Below are positions 34,962 through 41,901 of a DNA stretch of 64,000 bases, piece by piece. Every line of letters begins with the position of its first letter. The first letter of the stretch is position 1. The notes below the pieces were generated by a model. That model saw nothing but the letters and a program-made list of their open reading frames with translations, was not told where the DNA came from and made no database searches. This DNA comes from CAWUKT01 sp963923035 (GTDB taxonomy: Bacteria > Bacteroidota > Bacteroidia > J057 > JADKCL01): positions 62,001 to 126,000 of the forward strand of contig CAWUKT010000001.1 in NCBI GenBank assembly GCA_963923035.1. Direction: 5' to 3'. The translations under genes were made by a program, and so were the position numbers.

Positions 34962-36035
34962 ATGCAGGTAAAATCGCTAAAGTACCTCATGGTTTTCTCC
35001 TCAATCCTCATAGGACTGTTTTCAATAATAGCTGAGGGGGCATGGGTATTTACATTCCCGATCTATGCGTTTGGGGCCATTCCATTCGTGGAATTGTTCC
35101 TTCGCCCGAACACCGAGAACCTGTCCGCACTAGAGGAGGACATGGCCAAAAAAGACCGGTTGTATGACTGGTTGCTGTATTTGGTTGTGCCTTTTCAAAT
35201 CGCGGCTGTTGTGTTGATGCTATTTTCTGTAAATCAGGCCGATAGGGCTTGGTGGGAAATAGCCGGAATCGTTTGGTCCACCGGAATTTGCTGCGGCGTT
35301 TTCGGGATCAACGTGGCCCACGAATTGGGGCATCGACACAAGAAATCTGAGCAGTTGCTGGCCAAAATTTTGCTGGCAACCTCGATGTACATGCACTTCT
35401 TCATCGAGCACAACCGGGGACACCACGCCCGGGTTTCTACCGAGGAAGATCCCGCTTCCGCGAGACGCCACGAGGTCTTGTATGCCTTCTGGTTTCGCTC
35501 CGTGGTAAATAGCTATTTGTCGGCTTGGCGACTCGAGCGCGATCGCCTGCGCCGGAAAAAACAGCGGGTCTTTTCCCTTAAAAACGAAATGCTCGTTTAC
35601 CAAATGGTTCAATTATCGATCCTGGCTGCCATCTGGTTGACCTTTGGGAGCCTTTCGGTCCTATTTTTCCTGGGGGCCGCCGTAGGGGGCTTCTTGCTTC
35701 TGGAAACGGTCAACTATATCGAGCACTACGGTCTAGCCCGTACCAAGATCGCCGAAGGTCGCTACGAGCGGGTCCAGCCCCACCACAGCTGGAACTCCAA
35801 CCATCCGGTCGGTCGCTTGCTGCTGTTTGAACTTTCCCGCCACTCCGACCACCACTTCAGGGCCGGTCGGAAGTACCAGGTGCTTCGCCACATGGAAGGC
35901 GCGCCGCAGATGCCCACCGGTTATCCCGGCATGATGATCCTGGCCCTGTTCCCCCCGTTGTGGTTCAATGTCATGCACCGCCAGATCGATTCCTTCCAGG
36001 ACGATCATGGCAGCGATCAAGTGGTGATCGCCTGA
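34962..36035 (+). CDS. AlkB-type integral membrane alkane hydroxylase-like protein
   Basis: 357 residues with about six transmembrane segments. All His boxes of the AlkB family are present: HELGH at 120-124, EHNRGHH at 149-155, the AlkB signature NYIEHYGL at 251-258, and HSDHH at 294-298. These bind the di-iron centre. AlkB enzymes hydroxylate medium-chain alkanes at the terminal carbon using rubredoxin and O2; other fatty-acid or xylene-type substrates are possible. Neither rubredoxin nor rubredoxin reductase is nearby. A divergent TetR regulator and a strong -7 box suggest ligand-controlled expression. Unusual to see in this lineage but not unique. Confidence 0.9.
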   Translation: MQVKSLKYLMVFSSILIGLFSIIAEGAWVFTFPIYAFGAIPFVELFLRPNTENLSALEEDMAKKDRLYDWLLYLVVPFQIAAVVLMLFSVNQADRAWWEIAGIVWSTGICCGVFGINVAHELGHRHKKSEQLLAKILLATSMYMHFFIEHNRGHHARVSTEEDPASARRHEVLYAFWFRSVVNSYLSAWRLERDRLRRKKQRVFSLKNEMLVYQMVQLSILAAIWLTFGSLSVLFFLGAAVGGFLLLETVNYIEHYGLARTKIAEGRYERVQPHHSWNSNHPVGRLLLFELSRHSDHHFRAGRKYQVLRHMEGAPQMPTGYPGMMILALFPPLWFNVMHRQIDSFQDDHGSDQVVIA

Positions 36036-36060
36036 TCCCAAGTATAGAATCCACGTTCAT

Positions 36061-36106
36061 AAAAAGAGGAAAGCCGCCCTGGAGAAGGACGGCTTTTCCT
36101 TTAAAA
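36061..36106. terminator. Bidirectional intrinsic terminator
   Basis: Inverted repeat AGGAAAGCCG ... CGGCTTTTCCT (one-base bulge) flanked by A and T tracts on both sides, so it can end both the AlkB-like gene (plus) and the lipoprotein gene (minus). Confidence 0.8.
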
Positions 36107-36136
36107 GAAGAACCTCAAATCATTAAGTCTTTATGC

Positions 36137-36778
36137 TTACTGCACGCTGGCAGTACCGGAAGCGCTGGTGCTGGCGGTCTTGACATCGCTGGCGTCAAGT
36201 TCAGCGCGCTTGCTTTTGTTCAGTTTCGTGTAGGTCGCCCGGACATTGATGTCGCCATCGGTGTGCTGCAGGACGATCTCGCTGTCGGTGCGGGAGATTT
36301 CATTCCAGGCCTTGTTCACGTCCTGGTCCTTGTTGATGCGCTGCTCACCAGGTCCGTAGGGGCCCATGACCAACATCAGGTAGGAAGGAAGGCCATCTTC
36401 GCCAGCGAATCCACAGCCGCCAGTCGTGCCAACGTTGACCCAGACGTCAAAGCGTACTTCCCAGAAGTAGTCGGCGAGGCAGCATCCGTCCATGAATTGA
36501 CCTTCGTAGTACAGGTCAAAGGTGCCGGAGCGGCTGTTGTAGTAGTCTCCGTAGTAGAAGACGGAAGGAATGGCTGCGTTGTTGGTCCAGACATAATCGG
36601 GCTGGTCGTTGATCCAGTCGAGGCCGAAGTAAGCGGGGCCGGCAACGCCATTGGGACCATAAGTACACGGAGGAGGCTGGTTGCAGTCGTAGCACTCAGT
36701 GATACAGCTCGTGAAGGTGGTGCCCATAAAAAGGATTGCGAGGAGAGCAAGCAACGGGGTTTTGGTAATCTTTTTCAT
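36137..36778 (-). CDS. Lipoprotein of unknown function
   Basis: 213 residues. Lipoprotein signal with C25 (LFMGTTFTSC), then a Cys-rich segment (CITECYDCNQPPPC) and an aromatic-rich domain (VFYYGDYYNSRSGTFDLYYEG, MDGCCLADYFWEVRFDVWVN). The C-terminus is a serine/alanine-rich tail (KTASTSASGTASVQ). Not recognised. Isolated between two strong terminators. Confidence 0.7.
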   Translation of the reverse strand: MKKITKTPLLALLAILFMGTTFTSCITECYDCNQPPPCTYGPNGVAGPAYFGLDWINDQPDYVWTNNAAIPSVFYYGDYYNSRSGTFDLYYEGQFMDGCCLADYFWEVRFDVWVNVGTTGGCGFAGEDGLPSYLMLVMGPYGPGEQRINKDQDVNKAWNEISRTDSEIVLQHTDGDINVRATYTKLNKSKRAELDASDVKTASTSASGTASVQ

Positions 36779-37096
36779 GGTGGTATGAGTTTAAGTTTTG
36801 GACTTTCAGTCTTGGTTTCACTTGTGTTTCAAGTACACTCCCATAGAGGCAATCACCGTGCCAAACTTGGGTGGGCCAAACAAAAAAATGTGGTGGAATG
36901 AGGACGATTTTTTGAAAAATGATCCTTGGTGTGGTTGAGGGGCGGTTTTGGGGCGAAAAAGAAAAAATAAAATTTCGTATAAAATAATGTACAGGGGGCC
37001 GACTATTATTGTACACTCCCCGGTCCAAGGCCGAAAAGTGTCCTCAGTTGCCCCATCTTTTCTACAGCTTCCCGCCTTTTTCGTAGTTTTATCCCA
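36779..37096. other. Intergenic region, 318 bases
   Basis: No gene found. Contains a 15-base dyad ACTTG-N5-CAAGT at 36820-36834 upstream of the minus-strand lipoprotein gene, and two TGTACA hexamers at 36988-36993 and 37010-37015, 22 bases apart centre to centre, upstream of the membrane-protein gene. A-rich stretches around 36940-36990. These could be regulator sites; nothing is confirmed. Confidence 0.35.
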
Positions 37097-37516
37097 ATGC
37101 GCACCGAACCCCTACTGGTCGAAGAAAAGCATTTTGTCCGCTCACGCTTCCTGTTCGCGGCCGGACTCTGGTTGGCCATCACCACCCTCGCCGTCTTTTG
37201 TGCCGGCCAATCCCAGGCCACCATCGACATGGTGCGCTTCGCCTGGCTCGGCGGCATGATCCTCGGGTTGGCCGCGAGCCTCGGACTGGGCCGCCTCGCC
37301 CTCCGGCTCGGCCGCAGCCTCCGCAAAGGCACCAAGACCATTCAGGAAATTCCCCTCGCCCAAAAATCCATCCGCGGCCGAAACCACTTCTTTTTACTGG
37401 ACGGCAAATGGACCCGCGTCTCCCCCGAGCTGTACGAACAGCTCGAAAAAGGAACCCCCATCGCCATCCACCGGGCCGGCGGCACCCTCCTCCTCCGGAT
37501 CGAACCCCAATCCTGA
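37097..37516 (+). CDS. Small membrane protein
   Basis: 139 residues with two hydrophobic helices (FLFAAGLWLAITTLAVFCAG and FAWLGGMILGLAASLGLG), then a basic linker and a small cytoplasmic-looking domain (FFLLDGKWTRVSPELYEQLEKG). No family recognised. Its neighbour converges from the other strand. ATG at 37097 is the first reasonable start. Confidence 0.6.
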   Translation: MRTEPLLVEEKHFVRSRFLFAAGLWLAITTLAVFCAGQSQATIDMVRFAWLGGMILGLAASLGLGRLALRLGRSLRKGTKTIQEIPLAQKSIRGRNHFFLLDGKWTRVSPELYEQLEKGTPIAIHRAGGTLLLRIEPQS

Positions 37517-37542
37517 CCTTTATAATAGGCCCCAAAGCAAAA

Positions 37543-37564
37543 CTCCCGGCGAGGAAGCCGGGAG
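37543..37564 (-). terminator. Intrinsic terminator of the 177-residue gene
   Basis: 8-bp perfect GC stem CTCCCGGC/GCCGGGAG with a six-base loop; on the minus strand followed by TTTTGCTTT. Confidence 0.75.
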
Positions 37565-37601
37565 CGAATAAGGATGAAGAAACAGGTTTGTTCGGATGTT
37601 G

Positions 37602-38135
37602 TTATCCCTGGGCGGATCCGCTGGGGTTCCACAAGGAATGAATTTCTTCTTGCCACGCCTGGAATTCCCGGGGAAGTTCCGTGCGGTGGGCTTCAAATTC
37701 GGCAAAAGCACGTTCGGCGTCTCTTTCCCGGCCCTTGAGCAGGGCGGTCAGGCCTTGCAGGTAGGCGAGGACGGCGGTCAGCTCAGAGTGCTCGTGGGAG
37801 CCATTCAAATATGTTTCTGCTTGGGGGAGGTTGTAGTCGCCGAGGGCCGCGGAGGCGAGGTAAAGGGCCAGGCGTTCACTGTGGTCCCGCTGCAATTCTT
37901 CGCTGGAAACGACCTGAAGGGAAATGCCAAAGGCCCGCGCTTCATAAAAGACCATAAAGCCAGCGTGGTCGAGTCCTGCGGAAGGCAGCAAACGGAACAT
38001 CGCGCGAAAGGATCGGGTTTGGGCCAGCGCTTCTTCGGTCGTCAAATGGGGAAGGCTGCGACGGGTGCGCTCCTGGTCATCGGACTTCTGATATTTATCC
38101 AGAGCAACAGGGGGAAATTCCTGGGGCTGCTTCAT
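37602..38135 (-). CDS. Cytoplasmic helical protein downstream of an ECF sigma factor
   Basis: 177 residues from ATG 38135 (MKQPQEFPPVALDKYQKS); a longer reading from 38456 exists but its first 107 residues are low-complexity and basic and run through the region 5' to the gene. The protein has helical pairs of TPR type in the last 80 residues (AALGDYNLPQAETYLNG, LAYLQGLTALLKGRERDAERAFAEFE). No signal peptide, though a hydrophobic segment (residues 40-60) is absent. On the same strand as the sigma factor, about 340 bases downstream, so linkage is uncertain. Function unknown. Confidence 0.6.
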   Translation of the reverse strand: MKQPQEFPPVALDKYQKSDDQERTRRSLPHLTTEEALAQTRSFRAMFRLLPSAGLDHAGFMVFYEARAFGISLQVVSSEELQRDHSERLALYLASAALGDYNLPQAETYLNGSHEHSELTAVLAYLQGLTALLKGRERDAERAFAEFEAHRTELPREFQAWQEEIHSLWNPSGSAQG

Positions 38136-38471
38136 CTTTTTCTTTCTTTTAGTTTTGATCTTCTGAGTATGTATTAAATATCGCGGGACCAACTCTGAAT
38201 TGTTCGTACACTTTTTTCTCCTTTTTCTTCCCCACTTCCCTTCATTTCCCCGCGCTTTCCTCTCTTCTTCCCCTAAAAAGTCGAAAAAGAGGCTTTCTGG
38301 CCGTGGAAAAGGCATTGGTGGGAGTACTTGACGAAAAGGTGGAATGGAAAAGCGGACATTTTGGGCGGGTTTTTTTTCGGGGGAAATGGGCTTTTTTTCA
38401 AAAGGAACAACCCTCCTGGAGAGGGAGGGCTGCTGGTTCAATCGGAAAGTATACAATGTGAAGATAGGTGA
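38136..38471. other. Intergenic region, 336 bases
   Basis: Lies between the 177-residue gene and the sigma-factor gene. Holds a probable sigma-gene terminator (38411-38429, CCCTCC/GGAGGG stem with T-rich 3' flank on the minus strand) and purine-rich runs. The frame of the downstream gene is open through much of it but encodes a low-complexity basic stretch, so I do not call it coding. Confidence 0.5.
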
Positions 38472-39074
38472 TCATACGTTGGTGTGGCGGTCCCAGGGCC
38501 AGTGGCCGCTCATCAGGTAGCGGCGGAACAGGTCGTAGTAGAGTTCCGCGGCGTCTTGGTTTTGGATCCACTTCCTGAACTCAGAATTTAGCTTGGATAC
38601 CGTGGCGATGACGGAGCCTTCAGTCATTTGGTAGTGGATGGCCAGGGTTGCCGTACTCTTCCGTTCGATGAGCGAGTCGAAGAGAAATTGGCCCCGCTTG
38701 GCGTTGAACCTTTCGAAAATGGCCCGGATGGCTTTGTGTTGGGCTTGCCGGGATTCATGGTCGTCCACATCCAGGGAGAAATCGGCTTCCTGTCTCAGCA
38801 GGTCCGCCGGCGTCTGGTCCAGTCGGGAATGGCCCGTATTCTTATTTTTCCAAATATCCCACAGCCGCTTCTTGGCAATGTCATACAGAAATGACGGCCC
38901 AAACTGCGCGGGGGAAAAGTGATTGGCCTCCCTGACTTTCTTCAGAATCGTTGCCATTGCGACCTGAACGCAATCTTCGGCATCTTCATCTGAGGCCCCT
39001 TTGTTGCGGAGCCAGAGAATACAGGCACTTCGGTACTCTTCCAGGATATTGAACAAGTGATTTTCTTTATCCAT
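38472..39074 (-). CDS. ECF-type RNA polymerase sigma factor
   Basis: 200 residues from ATG 39074 (MDKENHLFNILEEYR); an ATG at 39122 would add 16. Sigma-70 region 2 is visible as ACILWLRNKGASDEDAEDCVQVAMATIL, with the DAEDCVQ variant of the ECF DAED.VQ motif, and a region 4-like helix-turn-helix near 150-180 (KSTATLAIHYQMTEGSVIATVSKLNSEFRKW). No transmembrane anti-sigma factor is adjacent. Divergent from a large helical protein gene; it may govern it. Confidence 0.85.
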   Translation of the reverse strand: MDKENHLFNILEEYRSACILWLRNKGASDEDAEDCVQVAMATILKKVREANHFSPAQFGPSFLYDIAKKRLWDIWKNKNTGHSRLDQTPADLLRQEADFSLDVDDHESRQAQHKAIRAIFERFNAKRGQFLFDSLIERKSTATLAIHYQMTEGSVIATVSKLNSEFRKWIQNQDAAELYYDLFRRYLMSGHWPWDRHTNV

Positions 39075-39291
39075 GACTGATTCGGTAGGGATTAAATGAA
39101 TCCACGTTGGTTCGATACACAAGAAAGCTGTTACGGGTGGGAATTCTGTGTACGGTTTTTCGATAAAATTGTAATTTCAAGCGGCAAAATCCGGCCTGGG
39201 ACACCCTCATTTTCCCCTTGAACGCCTTCTTTGAAAGGATATAGATTGGCATTCGTTATCCTTAATTGTGAGGGGGAAGAAATCACAAAAA

Positions 39292-40713
39292 ATGAAGAAT
39301 AAGAAAATAACCCGGCTTCTCAGATCCCTAAATATCAATGAGTTAAAGCAATTTGAGCTTTTTCTGGATGCGGAGTTTATTGTCGGGGAGAAGACGCCAC
39401 TCCGCTACCTGCGGAGTTTGCAGCGGGGCCTGTTGTCTGAAGGGGAAGAGGATTTGGAAGAACAGGTGGTATTTGGCGAATTGTTCCCGGGCGAGGAGTT
39501 TGATTACCGGCGGATGGCCCGCCTGAATACCCAGATGGTCAGCCTCTTCTACCGTTTCATGGCCATCGATCATTTGGAGCGCAATCCACTGGACATGTGG
39601 GGCGCCGTGCTGGAGCACCTCGACCAGCGCAAGCAGGAAGAGCTCCTGGACCTCTCGCTTTCCGCCGTCGAACGGGTATTTCACCGTGCCCCTGAATCCC
39701 CGCGCCGCCTCTACCATGCCTACCGTCTCCTCGAAGTCCAGGCCAACCGCCTCCCCGAAAAGGGCCGCCAGACGACTTCGGTCCCCGGCGCCCACGTTCG
39801 CCAAGCCCTGGATGAGTTCGCCGAGCTCGCCCAACTCCGCCTCGAATGCTCGGCCTTGAACCGGGCGCTGGTGGTGGGAGAATCAGATGATGATCCCGTA
39901 AGCCTTAAAGAAGCGAGAAAATCTACAGTAACCCTTTTGGAATTGTATCGACTTGTAAAAGAAAACCTGGAGAGGCCTGACGATGAAAGTCGATTAAGAG
40001 CTTTATACGAGTCATTTTCTCAGGCATTGTCAGAATTTAAGGGAGGTCTAACCCATGAATTGCGGGAAATAGGAAAATATGCAATCAATGGAAGTATCAG
40101 ATTGGTAAATCTAAGCGGAGGAGGTTTTGCATCACGTCAATTACTCCGTGGGATATATCAGAAGCAAATTGAGGCTGGAATACTGTTTGAAAATGAGGGC
40201 TTGTCCTCATTTCATTTCAAAAACATAGTTCAGAACCTGGCTCAGATTGGCGAATTCAAAGAAGCCATAGATTTTATCGAGAGCTTTAAAGGTCGCCTCT
40301 TGAGTGATTACAATAACAATGCTGAGAACTTTTCAAGAGGCTATTTGGCCTATTACCAAGGTGACTTTGAAGAAGCCAAAGCCTTCTTTCATGAGATCTT
40401 AAGCGATCACAAGGATATTTTTTACAACCTTGATAGTCGATTGATGTACTTGAGAACCCTTTTTGAACTTGGGGACTTAACTTTTCTGGAGAGTTTTTCC
40501 GAAGCATTTCGTCAATTATTGAGGCGAAAAACTATTCCAGAGGTGTTTAGAAAGATGTATGGAGATGCCAATAGGAATATTGCTAGGCTTGCACGGATAG
40601 TTTACGGCAATCCAGATAAGAAAGGATCAAAATTGAGAAGATTCAGGGAAGATATTCTCGCCGACGAGTCTGCTCTATTAAAGCAATGGTTGCTAGAAAA
40701 GGCTGCAGATTGA
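39292..40713 (+). CDS. Large helical protein of unknown function
   Basis: 473 residues from ATG 39292 (MKNKKITRLLRSLNINELKQFELFLD); an in-frame GTG at 39268 is less convincing. All-helical, no signal. The N-terminal segment MKNKKITRLLRSLNINELKQFELFLDAEF is a conserved opening in a Bacteroidota-specific family of such proteins. From about residue 200 (base 39890) the sequence changes to low GC and codon use; the first half is GC-rich. The C-terminal half has TPR-like pairs (AIDFIESFKGRLLSDYNN, LAYYQGDFEEAKAFFHEILSD). Divergent from the ECF sigma factor, 217 bases. Confidence 0.7.
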   Translation: MKNKKITRLLRSLNINELKQFELFLDAEFIVGEKTPLRYLRSLQRGLLSEGEEDLEEQVVFGELFPGEEFDYRRMARLNTQMVSLFYRFMAIDHLERNPLDMWGAVLEHLDQRKQEELLDLSLSAVERVFHRAPESPRRLYHAYRLLEVQANRLPEKGRQTTSVPGAHVRQALDEFAELAQLRLECSALNRALVVGESDDDPVSLKEARKSTVTLLELYRLVKENLERPDDESRLRALYESFSQALSEFKGGLTHELREIGKYAINGSIRLVNLSGGGFASRQLLRGIYQKQIEAGILFENEGLSSFHFKNIVQNLAQIGEFKEAIDFIESFKGRLLSDYNNNAENFSRGYLAYYQGDFEEAKAFFHEILSDHKDIFYNLDSRLMYLRTLFELGDLTFLESFSEAFRQLLRRKTIPEVFRKMYGDANRNIARLARIVYGNPDKKGSKLRRFREDILADESALLKQWLLEKAAD

Positions 40714-40725
40714 TATAGAAATTCC

Positions 40726-40821
40726 TTAAGCAACCAGATTTTCAACCAATACCAAACTTGCGGTAAGAGTAAATACAATAACTGGAAGGGTATGACGGAG
40801 GTTTGAGATCATCTTTTTCAT
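40726..40821 (-). CDS. Possible 31-residue membrane peptide
   Basis: ATG at 40821, TAA at 40728-40726. It encodes a Lys-rich start and a hydrophobic segment (LPVIVFTLTASLVLV) that would form one membrane helix, a pattern of small membrane proteins. It lies downstream of the Nudix-family regulator on the same strand, preceded by a stem-loop TCGCTTTT/AAAAGCGA (40828-40856). No SD-like site. A chance reading cannot be excluded. Confidence 0.3.
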   Translation of the reverse strand: MKKMISNLRHTLPVIVFTLTASLVLVENLVA

Positions 40822-40926
40822 TTCTGCTCGCTTTTGGGTTAAAAAAATAAAAGCGAAGGGCTTAGGGGGCCGTTCACATAGGAGTATCGAACGGGAAAAA
40901 GAAGATTTAATAAAAATTGCAAAAAA

Positions 40927-41709
40927 TTATACCTGAAACACCAAATCCGTCTCGAGGAGTTCCTGGTAGCGTTTTTCATTGAACATATACAAGCGCGCGG
41001 GCTTGTGCGGGACCCCGGTTTGCTTCTCATCCAATGGAATCAAAATGTCCATGTTGGAAATCTTGCGCCGGAAATTCCGTTTGTCAAAGCTCGTCCCCAA
41101 AATGGTTTCGTAGACTTTTTGCAGTTGGCCGAAGGTGAATTTTCGGGGCAACAGCTCAAAACCAATCGGCCGGGTCGCCAATTTGTTGCGGAGGGTGGAC
41201 AGCGCCTTCTGGAAAATGAGGTTGTGGTCAAAGGCAAGTTCCGGAACCTCGTTGACCGGGCACCAAACCGCCGACCGCGCAAAGGAGGAAGGTTGGGGAT
41301 GGTAATCTTGTTGCTTGACCAATGAATAATAGGCCACGGTGATTACCCGGGCTTCCGGCTGCTGCCGGGTCGCGCGCAACCAATGGCTGTCGTATTCATT
41401 TTTCACCCGGTTCGGCTCCCCAAATGTGAAGAACTGCTCCAGGTAAATATCTTTCAGGTTGGTCAACTCATTCAGGACGCGACGGGCGGAATCATCCAGC
41501 GGCTCATCGTCGTGAATCAGGTTGCCCGGCAAGGCATGCTTCCGCACCGGACCGATGTCTTCCTGCTCTTCGGGACTGTCCCTTTCGATCAGCAAAACAT
41601 TCAGCCGGTCAAAATCAAAACCGAATATGACACAGTCCACAGATATATGCGGAATTAGGCCATTCAGAGAACTCGTGTCAGCGGTAGCTGACTGCAAATT
41701 TTTTTCCAT
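40927..41709 (-). CDS. Nudix-family transcriptional regulator (AraR/NrtR-like)
   Basis: 260 residues. N-terminal Nudix fold at about 20-165; the Nudix box reads G-x5-E-x7-R but continues V-L-N-E-L-T-N-L, so the REUXEEXGU motif is broken (LPGNLIHDDEPLDDSARRV). Catalysis is thus unlikely. The C-terminal 90 residues form a winged helix (LLPRKFTFGQLQKVYETILG, FDKRNFRRKISNMDILIPL), as in NrtR and AraR-type regulators that sense a ligand with the dead Nudix domain. Directly upstream, on the opposite strand, starts the SusC/SusD cluster, and dyads sit between them. It probably controls that cluster. Confidence 0.85.
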   Translation of the reverse strand: MEKNLQSATADTSSLNGLIPHISVDCVIFGFDFDRLNVLLIERDSPEEQEDIGPVRKHALPGNLIHDDEPLDDSARRVLNELTNLKDIYLEQFFTFGEPNRVKNEYDSHWLRATRQQPEARVITVAYYSLVKQQDYHPQPSSFARSAVWCPVNEVPELAFDHNLIFQKALSTLRNKLATRPIGFELLPRKFTFGQLQKVYETILGTSFDKRNFRRKISNMDILIPLDEKQTGVPHKPARLYMFNEKRYQELLETDLVFQV

Positions 41710-41819
41710 AGGGCTTAATCAAAATTAGCAATCCCCCGACCAAATGTCAATCAAACTGGCTGCGATCACATGAGAATCAGCGAATAAGAAATGGAATGCC
41801 CCAAAAAGGTTGAAGACTA

Positions 41820-41853
41820 AGTGTCAATTCTACACTAATAAAAAATTATTAGT
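41820..41853. promoter_or_regulatory. Candidate operator with two overlapping dyads before susC
   Basis: Two inverted repeats: AGTGT-N7-ACACT at 41820-41836 and ACTAATAA-AAAA-TTATTAGT at 41834-41853 (perfect, 20 bases). They lie 50-80 bases upstream of the SusC ATG and about 110 bases upstream of the regulator start. Dyads of this size fit binding by a dimeric Nudix-family regulator; binding is inferred. Confidence 0.5.
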
Positions 41854-41901
41854 ATATTGCCGGCAGGGTCACACACACCTTCAACGAATAAAGTCTGTAT
41901 T

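Noticed and set aside
37602..38456. Extended N-terminus of the 177-residue gene (284 residues)
   Set aside because: The extra 107 residues are lysine/arginine-rich low-complexity sequence from an AT-rich leader; the ATG at 38135 is more natural.
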